64,000 bases of DNA. Origin: Lysinibacillus composti (GTDB lineage: Bacteria > Bacillota > Bacilli > Bacillales_A > Planococcaceae). Of the stretch, positions 41,763-51,262 are shown in pieces. How positions within the stretch are numbered: position 1 is the stretch's first letter; each line of letters opens with the position of its first letter. The stretch lies in contig NZ_JAFBDY010000002.1 in the NCBI RefSeq assembly GCF_016908465.1, positions 1 through 64,000 on the forward strand, given 5' to 3'. The translations under genes and the position numbers were made by a program. Under the pieces are notes generated by a model. The model was given only the letters and a program-made list of their open reading frames with translations, made no database searches and had not been told where the DNA came from.

Positions 41763-42011
41763 TTGGGCCTAATTAGCGTTGTAGGTACTGTATTTGTTGG
41801 AGGATATATTGTATGCGTACTGGCTGGAAAGAGAGGAATTTTAACCGACATCATAAGTTTAGGAATTGATGTAGCGAATGGAATGGTCGATAAGTATGTT
41901 CATGATCACGATATCAATGTAAAAGAAAAGGTTAAACAGATTGAAATGAAACGAGTGAAAGTTGAACAAGTAAAAGATGAAGAACCGGGGAAATACGAAT
42001 TGTATCTTTAA
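41763..42011 (+). CDS. Small membrane-anchored protein
   Basis: 82 residues, TTG start with AAAGGAGTG. One N-terminal membrane helix (about 4-22) and a long charged tail (VKEKVKQIEMKRVKVEQVKD). Last gene of the prophage, in line with the preceding gene. Confidence 0.6.
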   Translation: MGLISVVGTVFVGGYIVCVLAGKRGILTDIISLGIDVANGMVDKYVHDHDINVKEKVKQIEMKRVKVEQVKDEEPGKYELYL

Positions 42012-42012
42012 A

Positions 42013-42046
42013 GAAAAAAGTCACTCGAATTTGAGTGACTTTCTTC
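42013..42046 (+). terminator. Right-end phage terminator
   Basis: AAAGTCACTC/GAGTGACTTT around GAATTT with A/T arms. Confidence 0.8.
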
Positions 42047-42069
42047 ATTATTATAAAGATAATAAAATA

Positions 42070-42080
42070 CACCTGCCCGT
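42070..42080 (-). repeat. ACGGGCAGGTG motif, copy 3 (inverted)
   Basis: Third copy of the motif at 7043 and 10045, here on the minus strand near the right end. Confidence 0.5.
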
Positions 42081-42092
42081 ACATTTTCTTTT

Positions 42093-42121
42093 GTACCTCA
42101 TTAGTACCCCAAATGTACCCC
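42093..42121 (+). promoter_or_regulatory. Right-end integrase arm sites
   Basis: GTACCTC (42093), GTACCCC (42104) and GTACCCC (42115), spaced 11 bases, match the pair at the left end. Confidence 0.55.
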
Positions 42122-42241
42122 GATTAATAAAACTAGAATAAGTTTAAATGGAAAGTATATAATGCTAAATGTTTTAATAAATACTGATTACATCAACTTC
42201 TACCTACTTTATAAGTCTAAAATAAATAAGATATACAATAA

Positions 42242-42258
42242 TTGGTTACCATAGAAAG
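42242..42258 (+). repeat. Attachment core, distal end
   Basis: Identical to 5751-5767. Directly followed by a host terminator. Confidence 0.88.
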
Positions 42259-42291
42259 ACAGCTCCTATTTATTAAGGGCTGTTTTTTCAT
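42259..42291 (+). terminator. Host terminator abutting attachment core
   Basis: ACAGC(T)CCT/AGGGCTGT stem with one bulge and a T6 tail, beginning right at the core. Probably the original terminator of the small-RNA gene at 5615. Confidence 0.7.
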
Positions 42292-42387
42292 TTATATTAA
42301 GAAAGCACCGTTTATATTTATTGTTCATTAACGTTTTGGTACGAGAATTATTTGTAAACTGATAAAATTAACATGTTAGCAATTACG

Positions 42388-42438
42388 AAAAAAGAGTGAG
42401 AATCAAGTCATTATTGACTTGAACCTCACTCTTTTTTT
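42388..42438. terminator. Terminator after SEC-C gene
   Basis: AAAAAAGAGTGAG/CTCACTCTTTTTT outer stem with an inner TCAAGTC/GACTTGA stem. Confidence 0.85.
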
Positions 42439-42452
42439 AATTAGCTTTTAAA

Positions 42453-43442
42453 TTAAACTGTAACTGTTTCGAATTCTAATAACTCTTGATAATATTTATT
42501 CAATGATGAAGCAGATACACTAAAGTTCTCCGCTATTTCTTTCACAGTAAATGTAATACCTTCAAATAAATCGCGTTCTTGACCAAAACGAATAGCACCT
42601 GCAGCGATAGCAGAAGCTTTTCTTGCTTTTGGTTGTTTCTCTACTAGGTAATCTTGCACAATTTCAATTACTCGTTCAGTTGGTAGATTTCGTTCTTGTA
42701 AGAATTCTTTTATTTCATCAAGAACTTGTGATTCAAAAGAAGTGAACTCTTCACCACTATAGCCTGACTCTACTAGATGCACCCAGAAATCTAAATGATG
42801 ATTTTGTAAAAATTCTTCAACAGATTCAATAGAAGAATCCTTATATTGTTTAGCGAATGTATCAAAGGCTTGCTTGTATTGCAGAGGGAAGAAAATTAGC
42901 GTAGATACAGCTAAATAATGGCCTACTTTCCCTGAACCATCTGGTAAGACAAAGGCAAATATTTGCATGCCATCTGGAATCGCCTTTTTTGATTCGCGAC
43001 GTATATAGATGACTTCACCAGTTATTGAATGTTTTGCAGTGAAATAAGTTTCTTCAATGTGCTCTACTTGTCCGATAAACATAATGGGTTGATCCCAACT
43101 TTTTAAAACGTCAATCGTTGCTGGACGAATCATTTTTTTCATCGTACGTTTTAAATAGTTAGTCCAAATATCCTTACGTTGATGGAAGAAAAAGTCGTCA
43201 AGGGCAACAGATTCAACTAATTCACGTTGTAAATGATTTTGAAGTTTTGGTAGCCATTGTTGTACGAGCTCAAAAAACTCTCGTACATCTTTTCTTTCAG
43301 GGTATCCATTATAGAATGTTTGAAGAACTGATTCAATCTCCTCGAAATATACCTCTTCAATTGATATTTGCTGTTTTCCTTCACAGCATTTTTTGTACTT
43401 TTTGCCACTGCCGCATGGACATGGTTCATTACGACCTATCAA
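42453..43442 (-). CDS. SEC-C zinc-ribbon protein with C-terminal HTH
   Basis: 329 residues. N-terminal SEC-C motif GRNEPCPCGSGKKYKKCC (about 3-20) binds zinc; the middle is unassigned; the end (TVKEIAENFSVSASSLNKYY) is helix-turn-helix-like. TTG at 43442 is preferred over GTG 43451 because AAGGAAG then has normal spacing. Function unknown. Confidence 0.75.
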   Translation of the reverse strand: MIGRNEPCPCGSGKKYKKCCEGKQQISIEEVYFEEIESVLQTFYNGYPERKDVREFFELVQQWLPKLQNHLQRELVESVALDDFFFHQRKDIWTNYLKRTMKKMIRPATIDVLKSWDQPIMFIGQVEHIEETYFTAKHSITGEVIYIRRESKKAIPDGMQIFAFVLPDGSGKVGHYLAVSTLIFFPLQYKQAFDTFAKQYKDSSIESVEEFLQNHHLDFWVHLVESGYSGEEFTSFESQVLDEIKEFLQERNLPTERVIEIVQDYLVEKQPKARKASAIAAGAIRFGQERDLFEGITFTVKEIAENFSVSASSLNKYYQELLEFETVTV

Positions 43443-43631
43443 TAAAAACACTTCCTTCTACATATTTTAGTGCAATAATTACGCCGACGCGTAATGGATT
43501 ACATTAAATACTGTGTACTAATAATAATAACTACTGTCATAACAGATGAAAAATGATTGTTTATTTCGAAGAATTTGAAATATCCGACAAAAAATATTTA
43601 CATAGTTCAATTTATCATTTTAGAACTAAAA

Positions 43632-43666
43632 AATCAGCCTTAAAAGAAAAAATTAGGCTGTTTTTT
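43632..43666. terminator. Isolated terminator hairpin
   Basis: CAGCCT/AGGCTG with a T6 tail in the 43443-44177 gap. Apart from this and the LysR remnant no gene is supported there. Confidence 0.55.
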
Positions 43667-43839
43667 CAGGTTGTATTTTTTAATGTAAATTTGAAGGAGA
43701 TGAAACTCAATTTTTTGAGCAATCAGATTTCCTCCAAAAATTGATAAACCACCAAAGATCAATCTAATGTGAGATCTTCTCCTAAGAAAATTACCGCGAA
43801 TAAACTGCAAAGATTGGTTCTAACGAAAATATTAATCCT

Positions 43840-44136
43840 GTATGTGTTGCGGATTAACGATATTGAGGCTCATGGGATCAAACCAAATATACGGTTTCAA
43901 CTCTCAGATGAGGAAGGTATTTTATCGATGGTCGAACATAATTTAGGAATTACTATTTTACCAAAGCTCGTCTTAAATCATCTTCCGCAAAATGTACAGG
44001 CCATACCGATAAAACAAGAAAGCTACCTTACAATTGGTTTATGTTAAAGCAACAAAAATCACCAGCTACAAAGAAATTTGTCGAAGTCTTAATAGATTGG
44101 CTTTCAATTAATGAAAATCTTACCAAGTTAGAGTAA
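43840..44136 (+). pseudogene. LysR-type regulator remnant
   Basis: IEAHGIKPNIRFQLSDEEGI and HNLGITILPKLVLNHLP belong to a LysR substrate-binding domain. The frame stops at 44047, while the typical end (SPATKKFVEVLIDWL) continues from 44041 in the -1 frame to 44136. The DNA-binding N-terminus is missing, so this is a decayed 3' fragment. Confidence 0.75.
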
Positions 44137-44177
44137 ACTATAATTAATAAAGATAATTTAAACTAATGGGTGATTGT

Positions 44178-44855
44178 GTGGCAAATTTAGCAAATAAAAA
44201 AATATTAATTACTAGTGGAGGAACACTAGAGAAATGGGATCGTGTACGCGGTCATACAAACTTATCAAAAGGAACAATGGGCTGTTATTTAGCTGAAGAG
44301 GCACTTGCGTCAGGTGCAGAAGTAATCTATTTACACGGTTATTTCGCTCAATTACCAGAACATAAAGATTCCATGAGATTGGTTATGTTTGAAGGGATAG
44401 AAGATTTGGGGAACAAAGTAAAATCAATCGTACAATCTGAACACATTGATTTCGTAATTATGGCAGCAGCTGGATCGGATTGGGTAATTGATCAGGTTTA
44501 TGACCAGTCGGGAAATTTAATGACGGAAAAAGGGAAAATGCCATCTGATGAGCCCCCAATTATCCATTTTAAAAAGGCACCTAAAGTATTAGGCCAAATT
44601 AAAGGGTGGGCACCAGAAACCACACTTGTAGGATTTAAATTAGAAGCTACGGATAACATTGATTACTTAATTGACCGAGCAAAATTGCGAATGAATTCAT
44701 CCGATGCACATTTTATGGTAGCAAACAGTTCGAATTCACTATATGGTGTCAATGAACCACATTTCATTGTATCGTCCACTGGTGAAGTGGTACGTGTAGA
44801 AGGGAAACTAGATACGGCAGTTATGTTAATGAAATTACTTGCAGAAGCAAAATAA
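44178..44855 (+). CDS. coaB: Stand-alone phosphopantothenate-cysteine ligase-like protein
   Basis: 225 residues, Rossmann-like CoaB domain. ITSGGTLEKWDRVRGHTNLS at the start and MAAAGSDW near 96 are family signatures. Joins cysteine to phosphopantothenate in CoA synthesis. Most Bacilli carry a CoaBC fusion, so this may be an extra copy. GTG 44178 follows GGGTGATT; ATG 44166 has no site. Confidence 0.78.
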   Translation: MANLANKKILITSGGTLEKWDRVRGHTNLSKGTMGCYLAEEALASGAEVIYLHGYFAQLPEHKDSMRLVMFEGIEDLGNKVKSIVQSEHIDFVIMAAAGSDWVIDQVYDQSGNLMTEKGKMPSDEPPIIHFKKAPKVLGQIKGWAPETTLVGFKLEATDNIDYLIDRAKLRMNSSDAHFMVANSSNSLYGVNEPHFIVSSTGEVVRVEGKLDTAVMLMKLLAEAK

Positions 44856-45066
44856 CTTTTGTAATTGAAGGACAATAGAAATTAAATATCCTTCATATTT
44901 ATTGAATTCCAAATCTTCTGTATATTATAGGGAATAATAAAAGAATTCATCATGACTTCTTAATAGGAAAATTTAAATTCCTCTTAATGACATAATTAAG
45001 GACAACCGTTGACTTAACCGTGATTTGTAGTGAACTGTGTCTTTCTAAAAGGAAAGGAATGTTGAA

Positions 45067-45588
45067 ATGTCTATACTAAGTGTACGTGAACATTTAAAAA
45101 ATTTTAATCGAGAACAAGATATTTTAGAATACGAACAAAGCAGTGCAACAGTAGAACAAGCAGCTGTAGCATTAAAAGTAATTCCTGCTCGTATTGCCAA
45201 AACATTATCTTTTAAAGATCCAGACGGTAATGCTTTTTTAGTTGTGACAGCAGGTGATGCAAAAGTAGATAACAAGAAGTTTCGCGCACAATTCGAAATA
45301 AAAGCAAAGATGTTAAATGCAGACGAAGTTGTAGAACAAACAGGGCATGTTATTGGTGGGGTATGTCCTTTTGGATTAACAAAAAATTTAGATGTATTTC
45401 TAGATATTTCATTAAGAAGATTCCAAACGGTGTTCCCTGCATGTGGAAGCATCAATTCTGCAATTCAACTAACTTGTGATGAGTTAATGGAATATTCAGG
45501 TGCGAAATCTTGGGTAGATGTCAGTAAAGATTGGGATGAACTATTAACTGAAACATCAACTGAAGAAGAGAAAACGGTAACGAACTAA
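45067..45588 (+). CDS. YbaK/EbsC family aminoacyl-tRNA editing protein
   Basis: 173 residues. YbaK fold with the conserved Lys in AKTLSFKD (about 44-51) and GGVCPFGL near 98-105. Family members hydrolyse mischarged tRNA in trans (for example Cys- or Ala-tRNAPro). AAAGGAAAGGAAT lies upstream. Confidence 0.88.
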   Translation: MSILSVREHLKNFNREQDILEYEQSSATVEQAAVALKVIPARIAKTLSFKDPDGNAFLVVTAGDAKVDNKKFRAQFEIKAKMLNADEVVEQTGHVIGGVCPFGLTKNLDVFLDISLRRFQTVFPACGSINSAIQLTCDELMEYSGAKSWVDVSKDWDELLTETSTEEEKTVTN

Positions 45589-45664
45589 CAGTTGTTTAGT
45601 TCGTTCCTAATCAAACCTAATGTTAATAATAATTTAAGAGTGCTAGATTGAGAGGGAAATTACT

Positions 45665-46426
45665 ATGTATAAATTAGATCACATTGTTCATTTTGTTGAC
45701 AAACCTGAACAACTTGTTGAAGAAACAAAAAAAATCGGCCTTCACACAGTGGAAGGTGGGAAACATGAAATTTGGGGAACCTATAATTCATTATGCTACT
45801 TTGGTCTATCTTACATTGAATTTATAGGGATTTTTGATAAGGAGTTAGTTGAGAAATCTGCTTTAGAACCTTACACATTACATGCGTCATTCATAAAAAG
45901 GAATCAACAAAATGGGTTTACACGGCTGGCGATCAGAACAAATGAAATTGAGAAGGATGCAGAGAAATTTCGTGCTGCAGGACTTGAAGTATATGGACCT
46001 GATACATTTTCGAGAACTCGACCAGATGGTACGGTTTTGACATGGAAACTTCTCCATTTTGGTAAAAAGATTCTTCCTTTAGATTATCCTTTTTTTATTC
46101 AATGGGAAGGTGCTGATGAAGAGCGTTATAATGAATTAGAGAAAAGTGGGACTATTGCTGAACATTCACTTGGAAATCTAAAAGTGGAGGAAATCTCCTA
46201 TGCAGTTGAAGATTTATCAGTTGCAAAAGAATGGGCAGAATTGTTTCATTTTGAGTTTGAAGAGGGCGACTCGTTTATTAAATTAAATGCGCCAAATTGT
46301 ATTTTTGGATTTTATCAAAATCAGAAAGAAAAACAACAAAACGAAATTTTCGAAGTTACGATTTCTGGAGCGAATGAAGAAAAAGTAGTAGTAATTGAAA
46401 AAGCATATTATAAATTTATCAAATAA
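45665..46426 (+). CDS. VOC family (glyoxalase-like) protein
   Basis: 253 residues. Glyoxalase_3-type: an N-terminal VOC unit beginning LDHIVHFV, then a second weaker unit (VEEISYAVEDLSVAKEWAEL). Metal enzyme or ligand binder; substrate unknown. GAGAGGG precedes the ATG. Confidence 0.8.
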   Translation: MYKLDHIVHFVDKPEQLVEETKKIGLHTVEGGKHEIWGTYNSLCYFGLSYIEFIGIFDKELVEKSALEPYTLHASFIKRNQQNGFTRLAIRTNEIEKDAEKFRAAGLEVYGPDTFSRTRPDGTVLTWKLLHFGKKILPLDYPFFIQWEGADEERYNELEKSGTIAEHSLGNLKVEEISYAVEDLSVAKEWAELFHFEFEEGDSFIKLNAPNCIFGFYQNQKEKQQNEIFEVTISGANEEKVVVIEKAYYKFIK

Positions 46427-46448
46427 AATAATGAATTAGGGGGATCTC

Positions 46449-47618
46449 TTGAATTTTAAAACTTACATTATACCTATAATTTATTCGATTTTGATATTGG
46501 TTGTCTTATGTTTTTTTACTTTCTTCTTATTATTTTTCTTTACTTTGTTTGGTCAAATCCATTATATAAGCTTGATTATAACCATAGCCATCTTAATATA
46601 TGCTCTACTACTGGCTAAAGTTTTTCAATTTTTGAATACAAAAAAACGTAAAAAGGCGTTTGGAGTTGTAGCAATTGTAGCCATTCTTCTCGCTTCAATT
46701 CTACCAATCTATCATACATTGGACGCAAAAATCCCAACTGTTGAAGCAGAGGTGAGTATCTATGATTATATTCCATACACTCACGATTCAAAAGTTGTAA
46801 CATTAGATGAAAAATCGACTTTGCAACTATCTGGAACTTTACCGAAAATTGATGGGGCAACCGCACTTTATCCGCTGTACTCTGCTATTGTTCAAGCAAC
46901 TTATCCAGAAAAGCAATATGAACCGTACGATAGTGAAATCATGGTAAATACTACGCCGAATGCATATGACAACTTATTTAACGGTACTGTTGATATGATT
47001 TTTGTTGCTGCTCCATCAAACTCACAAATGAATAGAGCAGAGCAACTGGGTCTTGAGCTTGAACTAACTCCAATAGGTAGGGAAGCGTTTGTATTTTTTG
47101 TACATCAAAAAAATTTGATTGATGGGTTAACGATGGGGCAAATTAAAGATATTTATTCTGGAAAAGTAAGTAATTGGAAAGATGTTGGTGGAGCTAATGA
47201 TTCCATACGTGCATTTCAACGTCCTGAAGAAAGTGGTTCACAAACAGCCCTTCAAACTCTGATGGGAGATACACCAATTATGGAAGCGCCAACTGAAGAT
47301 ATAGCCTCGGGAATGGGTGGCATTATTAATCAAGTTGCTCAATATAAAAATTATAAGAATGCCATTGGATTTACTTTCCGGTTCTATTCCACTGAAATGG
47401 TAAGAAATGACCAAATAAAATTGTTGAAAATCAATGGTGTTGAACCAACAAAAGAAACAATACGAAATGATGATTATCCAATTTCTTCTGAATTTTACAT
47501 CGTAACAGCTGGAACAAAAAATCCAAACGTGGAGAGATTAATCGATTGGGTGCTTTCGCAACAAGGACAACAATTAATAGAAAAAGTTGGTTATGTGCCT
47601 GTAGGAAAAACTGATTGA
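46449..47618 (+). CDS. Membrane-anchored PstS-like substrate-binding protein
   Basis: 389 residues from TTG with AGGGGGAT. Three N-terminal membrane helices (about 5-30, 36-58, 72-92) are followed by an external PBP-like domain with PstS motifs (KIDGATALYPLYSAIVQATY, IGREAFVFFVH, YSGKVSNWKDVGG). Replaces a lipoprotein anchor. No Pst permease is adjacent, so it may be a sensor or scavenger. Confidence 0.82.
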   Translation: MNFKTYIIPIIYSILILVVLCFFTFFLLFFFTLFGQIHYISLIITIAILIYALLLAKVFQFLNTKKRKKAFGVVAIVAILLASILPIYHTLDAKIPTVEAEVSIYDYIPYTHDSKVVTLDEKSTLQLSGTLPKIDGATALYPLYSAIVQATYPEKQYEPYDSEIMVNTTPNAYDNLFNGTVDMIFVAAPSNSQMNRAEQLGLELELTPIGREAFVFFVHQKNLIDGLTMGQIKDIYSGKVSNWKDVGGANDSIRAFQRPEESGSQTALQTLMGDTPIMEAPTEDIASGMGGIINQVAQYKNYKNAIGFTFRFYSTEMVRNDQIKLLKINGVEPTKETIRNDDYPISSEFYIVTAGTKNPNVERLIDWVLSQQGQQLIEKVGYVPVGKTD

Positions 47619-47641
47619 TCTAACTTACTCAAACAATAAAT

Positions 47642-47681
47642 AGAGCTAGCCATTTATTTTCAAAATTGTTGGCTAGCTCTG
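47642..47681. terminator. Hairpin after PstS-like gene
   Basis: AGAGCTAGCCA/TGGCTAGCTCT perfect 11-bp stem, weak T tail. Confidence 0.65.
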
Positions 47682-47739
47682 TATTTATAATTTATCTTCA
47701 TAAAAAAACCAGCCTTGCAAATTGTGACTGGATGGTAAT

Positions 47740-47940
47740 TTATAATTTCAATACGTTGGTGGCTTGTGGACCGCGATTTCCTTCTACTAGATTGAACGAA
47801 ACTGCCTGTCCCTCTTCTAGTGTTTTGAATCCTTCTTCTCTGATACCAGTGAAATGAACGAAAACGTCTTCGCCATCATTGCTTTCTATAAAACCATAGC
47901 CCTTCTCATTACTGAACCATTTGACTTTTCCTTGGTGCAT
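47740..47940 (-). CDS. csp: Cold-shock protein
   Basis: 66 residues, single cold-shock domain. RNP1 KGYGFIE (13-19) and RNP2 VFVHF (26-30) are intact; it binds single-stranded RNA/DNA as a chaperone. AGGAGGAAAA precedes the ATG. Confidence 0.95.
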   Translation of the reverse strand: MHQGKVKWFSNEKGYGFIESNDGEDVFVHFTGIREEGFKTLEEGQAVSFNLVEGNRGPQATNVLKL

Positions 47941-48040
47941 AGAGGCGTTTTCCTCCTATTCGTATTAAAATGGCATCCGATGAATTGAGAAAATTAGACA
48001 ATTACGTATAAATTATACATCGGTTATCTAATGTTGTCAA
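47941..48040 (-). promoter_or_regulatory. csp promoter and 5' leader
   Basis: Minus strand: TTGACA (48035-48040), 17-bp spacer, TATAAT (48012-48017), then a ~65-base leader. Consensus promoter with leader as in other csp genes. Confidence 0.88.
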
Positions 48041-48135
48041 CATTTTGACAATTATAAAAATGTGGATAATGAAATCCATTAAAAGTGTTAAGCTATTAGA
48101 GTAACAAGAAATAATTGAAAGTAGGTAATTACTTC

Positions 48136-49809
48136 ATGACAACCTTAAAACCACTCTCAGATTTAGAAATTGCGCGAAATGCCAATATGAAACCAATAAC
48201 TGAAATAGCGGAAAAAGCACAAATACCGCTTGATGCAATAGAACAATATGGACGCTATAAGGCTAAAATAGATACAAATCAAATCAATCTAGATCCAACT
48301 GGTAAAATCGTTCTAGTCACAGCAACGAGTCCAACTCCTGCAGGTGAAGGTAAATCAACAGTGACTGTAGGATTAGCAGATGCACTAAAACGACTTGAAC
48401 AAAAAGTGATTGTAGCATTAAGAGAGCCATCATTAGGACCTGTAATGGGCATTAAGGGTGGAGCCACTGGTGGGGGCTATGCGCAAGTTTTACCTATGGA
48501 TGATATAAATTTGCATTTTACAGGAGATTTGCATGCTATAACAACGGCAAATAATGCCTTAGCAGCTCTCATTGATAATCATATACATCAGGGGAATGAA
48601 TTAAACATTGACCCTAGAAGAATTATTTGGAAAAGGGTAATGGATTTAAATGATCGTGCCCTTCGAAATGTATTAGTTGGATTAGGGGGACCGACACAAG
48701 GTGTTCCTAGAGAAGACGGTTTTGATATTACTGTTGCATCTGAAATTATGGCTATTTTTTGTTTAGCCACAAGTATTGAAGATTTAAAGTTACGGTTAGC
48801 GAACGTCCTAATTGGCTACACATATGCGAAAGAACCAGTATTTGTAAGAGATTTAGGTGTTGAGGGTGCGCTTACTCTATTACTAAAAGATGCTTTTAAG
48901 CCAAATTTGGTGCAAACAATTGAAGGGACTCCAGCTATAATTCACGGTGGTCCATTTGCAAACATTGCCCATGGATGTAACTCAATTGCGGCAACTCAAA
49001 CTGCACGCAAGCTAGCAGAAATCGTTGTGACAGAAGCTGGTTTTGGTGCAGATTTAGGTGCAGAAAAATTTATGGATATTAAGTCTCGACAAGGTGGTTT
49101 TGGACCTGATGCGGTCGTGATTGTAGCGACAATTCGTGCACTAAAAATGCATGGTGGTGTGGCCAAAAATAATTTGGTTGAAGAAAATGTACCAGCATTA
49201 ACGGTTGGAATCGGGAACTTAGAAAAACATATTGAGACAGTCCGACAGTTTGGAGTTGAACCTATTGTTGCTTTAAACCGCTTTATTACGGACACGGAGG
49301 AAGAAATTCAAACAGTTTTACACTGGGCACAAAAACACCAAATTCGTATTGCTCGTACAAATGTGTGGGAAGAAGGAGGAGCAGGTGGAATCGAACTTGC
49401 GAACCATGTTTTGGAGGTACTTGCACAGCCTCAAAATTTTGCACCTTTATATAACTTAACGGATTCGATCGAACAAAAAATTAACACAATTGTACAAAAA
49501 GTATACGGTGGTAAAGGTGTACAATTTACAGATCGTGCTCGGAAACAACTAGAACAAATTGAAAAATTCGGTTGGGACGGACTACCTATATGTATGGCGA
49601 AAACACAATATTCCTTATCCGACCAACCAAATTTATTAGGAAGACCTGAAGGATTCACCATTAATGTTCGTGAAATCATTCCAAAGTTGGGTGCAGGATT
49701 CCTCGTTTGCTTAACAGGAGAAATTATGACGATGCCTGGTTTACCAAAACAACCTGCAGCACTAAGAATGGACGTAGCAGAAGATGGAAGTGCAATTGGA
49801 TTATTCTAA
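48136..49809 (+). CDS. fhs: Formate-tetrahydrofolate ligase
   Basis: 557 residues. Makes 10-formyl-THF from formate, THF and ATP. ATP-binding [10 protein letters not shown] (about 65-74) and [20 protein letters not shown] (about 97-116) are diagnostic. ATG 48136 is preferred with AAGTAGGT upstream; the TTG at 48115 is less likely. Confidence 0.95.
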   Translation: MTTLKPLSDLEIARNANMKPITEIAEKAQIPLDAIEQYGRYKAKIDTNQINLDPTGKIVLVTATSPTPAGEGKSTVTVGLADALKRLEQKVIVALREPSLGPVMGIKGGATGGGYAQVLPMDDINLHFTGDLHAITTANNALAALIDNHIHQGNELNIDPRRIIWKRVMDLNDRALRNVLVGLGGPTQGVPREDGFDITVASEIMAIFCLATSIEDLKLRLANVLIGYTYAKEPVFVRDLGVEGALTLLLKDAFKPNLVQTIEGTPAIIHGGPFANIAHGCNSIAATQTARKLAEIVVTEAGFGADLGAEKFMDIKSRQGGFGPDAVVIVATIRALKMHGGVAKNNLVEENVPALTVGIGNLEKHIETVRQFGVEPIVALNRFITDTEEEIQTVLHWAQKHQIRIARTNVWEEGGAGGIELANHVLEVLAQPQNFAPLYNLTDSIEQKINTIVQKVYGGKGVQFTDRARKQLEQIEKFGWDGLPICMAKTQYSLSDQPNLLGRPEGFTINVREIIPKLGAGFLVCLTGEIMTMPGLPKQPAALRMDVAEDGSAIGLF

Positions 49810-49835
49810 TAAATTTATTATGTAAAGTAAAAAAT

Positions 49836-49864
49836 CTGGCCACAGTTGGCCAGAATTTTTTTGA
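49836..49864 (+). terminator. Terminator after fhs
   Basis: CTGGCC/GGCCAG around ACAGTT with T7. The following gap (49865-50278) holds the rbs operators and otherwise A/T-rich DNA. Confidence 0.85.
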
Positions 49865-50160
49865 TTTTGTGGCTAAAAGGGGATAATAAAGACGTAAATG
49901 GATTGATTTTTTATTAGTGTATTGAAGCTCAAAATCAGATAAATTAACTTGTGAAAAATAGAAAAAACATGTTGGTGAAATGTAGTTGGAAAACTCTGGC
50001 ACACAGTATTTTACATATTAGCTTATATAAATTTCTGAAAAATAAAACTTTAATAAAACTCATATTTAGTATAGCCTGAAAGAATGAATTATGTCATACT
50101 ATAAAAGGTTTTTAACAACAAAGCTTGATAGATTAACAACTTTATATTTTTTTAGCAATG

Positions 50161-50241
50161 TGGAACCGGTTTCATAAAAAATATATTCCTCAATTAATCA
50201 ATGTAAGAGAGGCATTTAACACTAATGTGGAACCGGTTCCA
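50161..50241. promoter_or_regulatory. Two RbsR operators
   Basis: TGGAACCGGTTTCA (50161-50174) and the perfect palindrome TGGAACCGGTTCCA (50228-50241), 67 bases apart, are LacI-family sites ahead of rbsR. The pair suggests looping and autoregulation. Confidence 0.85.
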
Positions 50242-50278
50242 TATTAGTATGGCATATTGTTTCGAAATGAGTGAATAC

Positions 50279-51262
50279 ATGGCGACTATAAGTGATGTTG
50301 CAAAATATGCAAATGTATCAGTATCTACAGTGTCTAGATATTTAAATGGGAAAGGTTATGTCGGAGAAAAATCTCGTAAAGCAATTGAACATGCTATTCA
50401 AGATTTAAATTACGTACCTAATGAAGTGGCTAGATCTTTATCAACTAGGCAGTCAGATTTAATTGGGTTAATTATTCCGGATATTAAAAATCCTTTCTTT
50501 CCAGAGTTGGCTAGAGCAGTAGAGGACACAGCTTTTAAATATGGGTATACAGTTATTCTTTGTAACTCTGACGAACAATTAGAAAAAGAGCGGCATTACA
50601 TGCAAGCATTAACAAAAAAATATGTAGCAGGAATTATAATAACTTCTCTTTTTCAATATGAATCGAATCCGATTTCAAACATTCCAGTAGTAGCATTGGA
50701 CCGTCCGATTAATATGGACATTCCAACAGTTACAACTAACAATATTGAAGGTGCAAAAATTGGAGCCAATCATTTAATTGATTGTGGAGCTACTAAACTG
50801 CTTTATATGAAAGGTCCTGTAAATATTACTTCATCAGAGGAAAGACTTGAAGGGTATTTACAAGCAATACAAGGAAAAGGAATAGAATCTCATCTTATTG
50901 AAAGTCCATTTGAATTTGATGCTGCGGAGGCTATTGCATTTGAATATTTACAAAAAAACCCCTCGATTAATGGGATTTTTGCAAGTAGTGATGCATCAGC
51001 CATTGGAGCGATGAAAGCAGCCCTTCGGTTAAATAAAAAAGTACCAGAAGATCTTCAAATTGTTGGTTTTGATGGGATTCAAATTGGTAATGTTGTTACA
51101 CCTACTTTAACAACTGTAGCTCAAAATATTTATGAACTTGGAGAAACAGCTACAGAGATGTTGATACAACAAATTGAGGGGAAAACATTACCTTGTACCT
51201 CAGTACATATCAATCCTCAACTAATAGAGAGAGATACAACGAAAAAGGAGCATAAAAGGTGA
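50279..51262 (+). CDS. rbsR: Ribose operon repressor
   Basis: 327 residues, LacI family. HTH and hinge at 1-60 (ATISDVAKYANVSVSTVSRY), ribose-binding-protein-like effector domain after. ATG 50279 is the family start; the earlier frame covers an operator. First gene of the operon, so it controls itself. Confidence 0.9.
   Translation: MATISDVAKYANVSVSTVSRYLNGKGYVGEKSRKAIEHAIQDLNYVPNEVARSLSTRQSDLIGLIIPDIKNPFFPELARAVEDTAFKYGYTVILCNSDEQLEKERHYMQALTKKYVAGIIITSLFQYESNPISNIPVVALDRPINMDIPTVTTNNIEGAKIGANHLIDCGATKLLYMKGPVNITSSEERLEGYLQAIQGKGIESHLIESPFEFDAAEAIAFEYLQKNPSINGIFASSDASAIGAMKAALRLNKKVPEDLQIVGFDGIQIGNVVTPTLTTVAQNIYELGETATEMLIQQIEGKTLPCTSVHINPQLIERDTTKKEHKR

Larger units (their letters stand above)
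5751..42258. mobile_element. Temperate prophage, ~36.5 kb, contractile tail
   Basis: It is bounded by identical 17-bp repeats at 5751-5767 and 42242-42258. It contains integrase, immunity region, replication, packaging, head, tail and lysis modules in the usual order. Head genes are HK97-like (portal, prohead protease, capsid with delta domain). The tail is PBSX/XkdK-like with sheath and baseplate, so virions should be myovirus-shaped. The only visible lesion is a frameshift in the dUTPase gene. Accessory genes include a partition module, a polysaccharide polymerase cassette and a DUF6414-like protein. Confidence 0.95.

Noticed and set aside
43553-43744. 63-codon ORF in the gap before the LysR remnant
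   Set aside because: Spans a terminator hairpin, no ribosome site and no recognisable domain.
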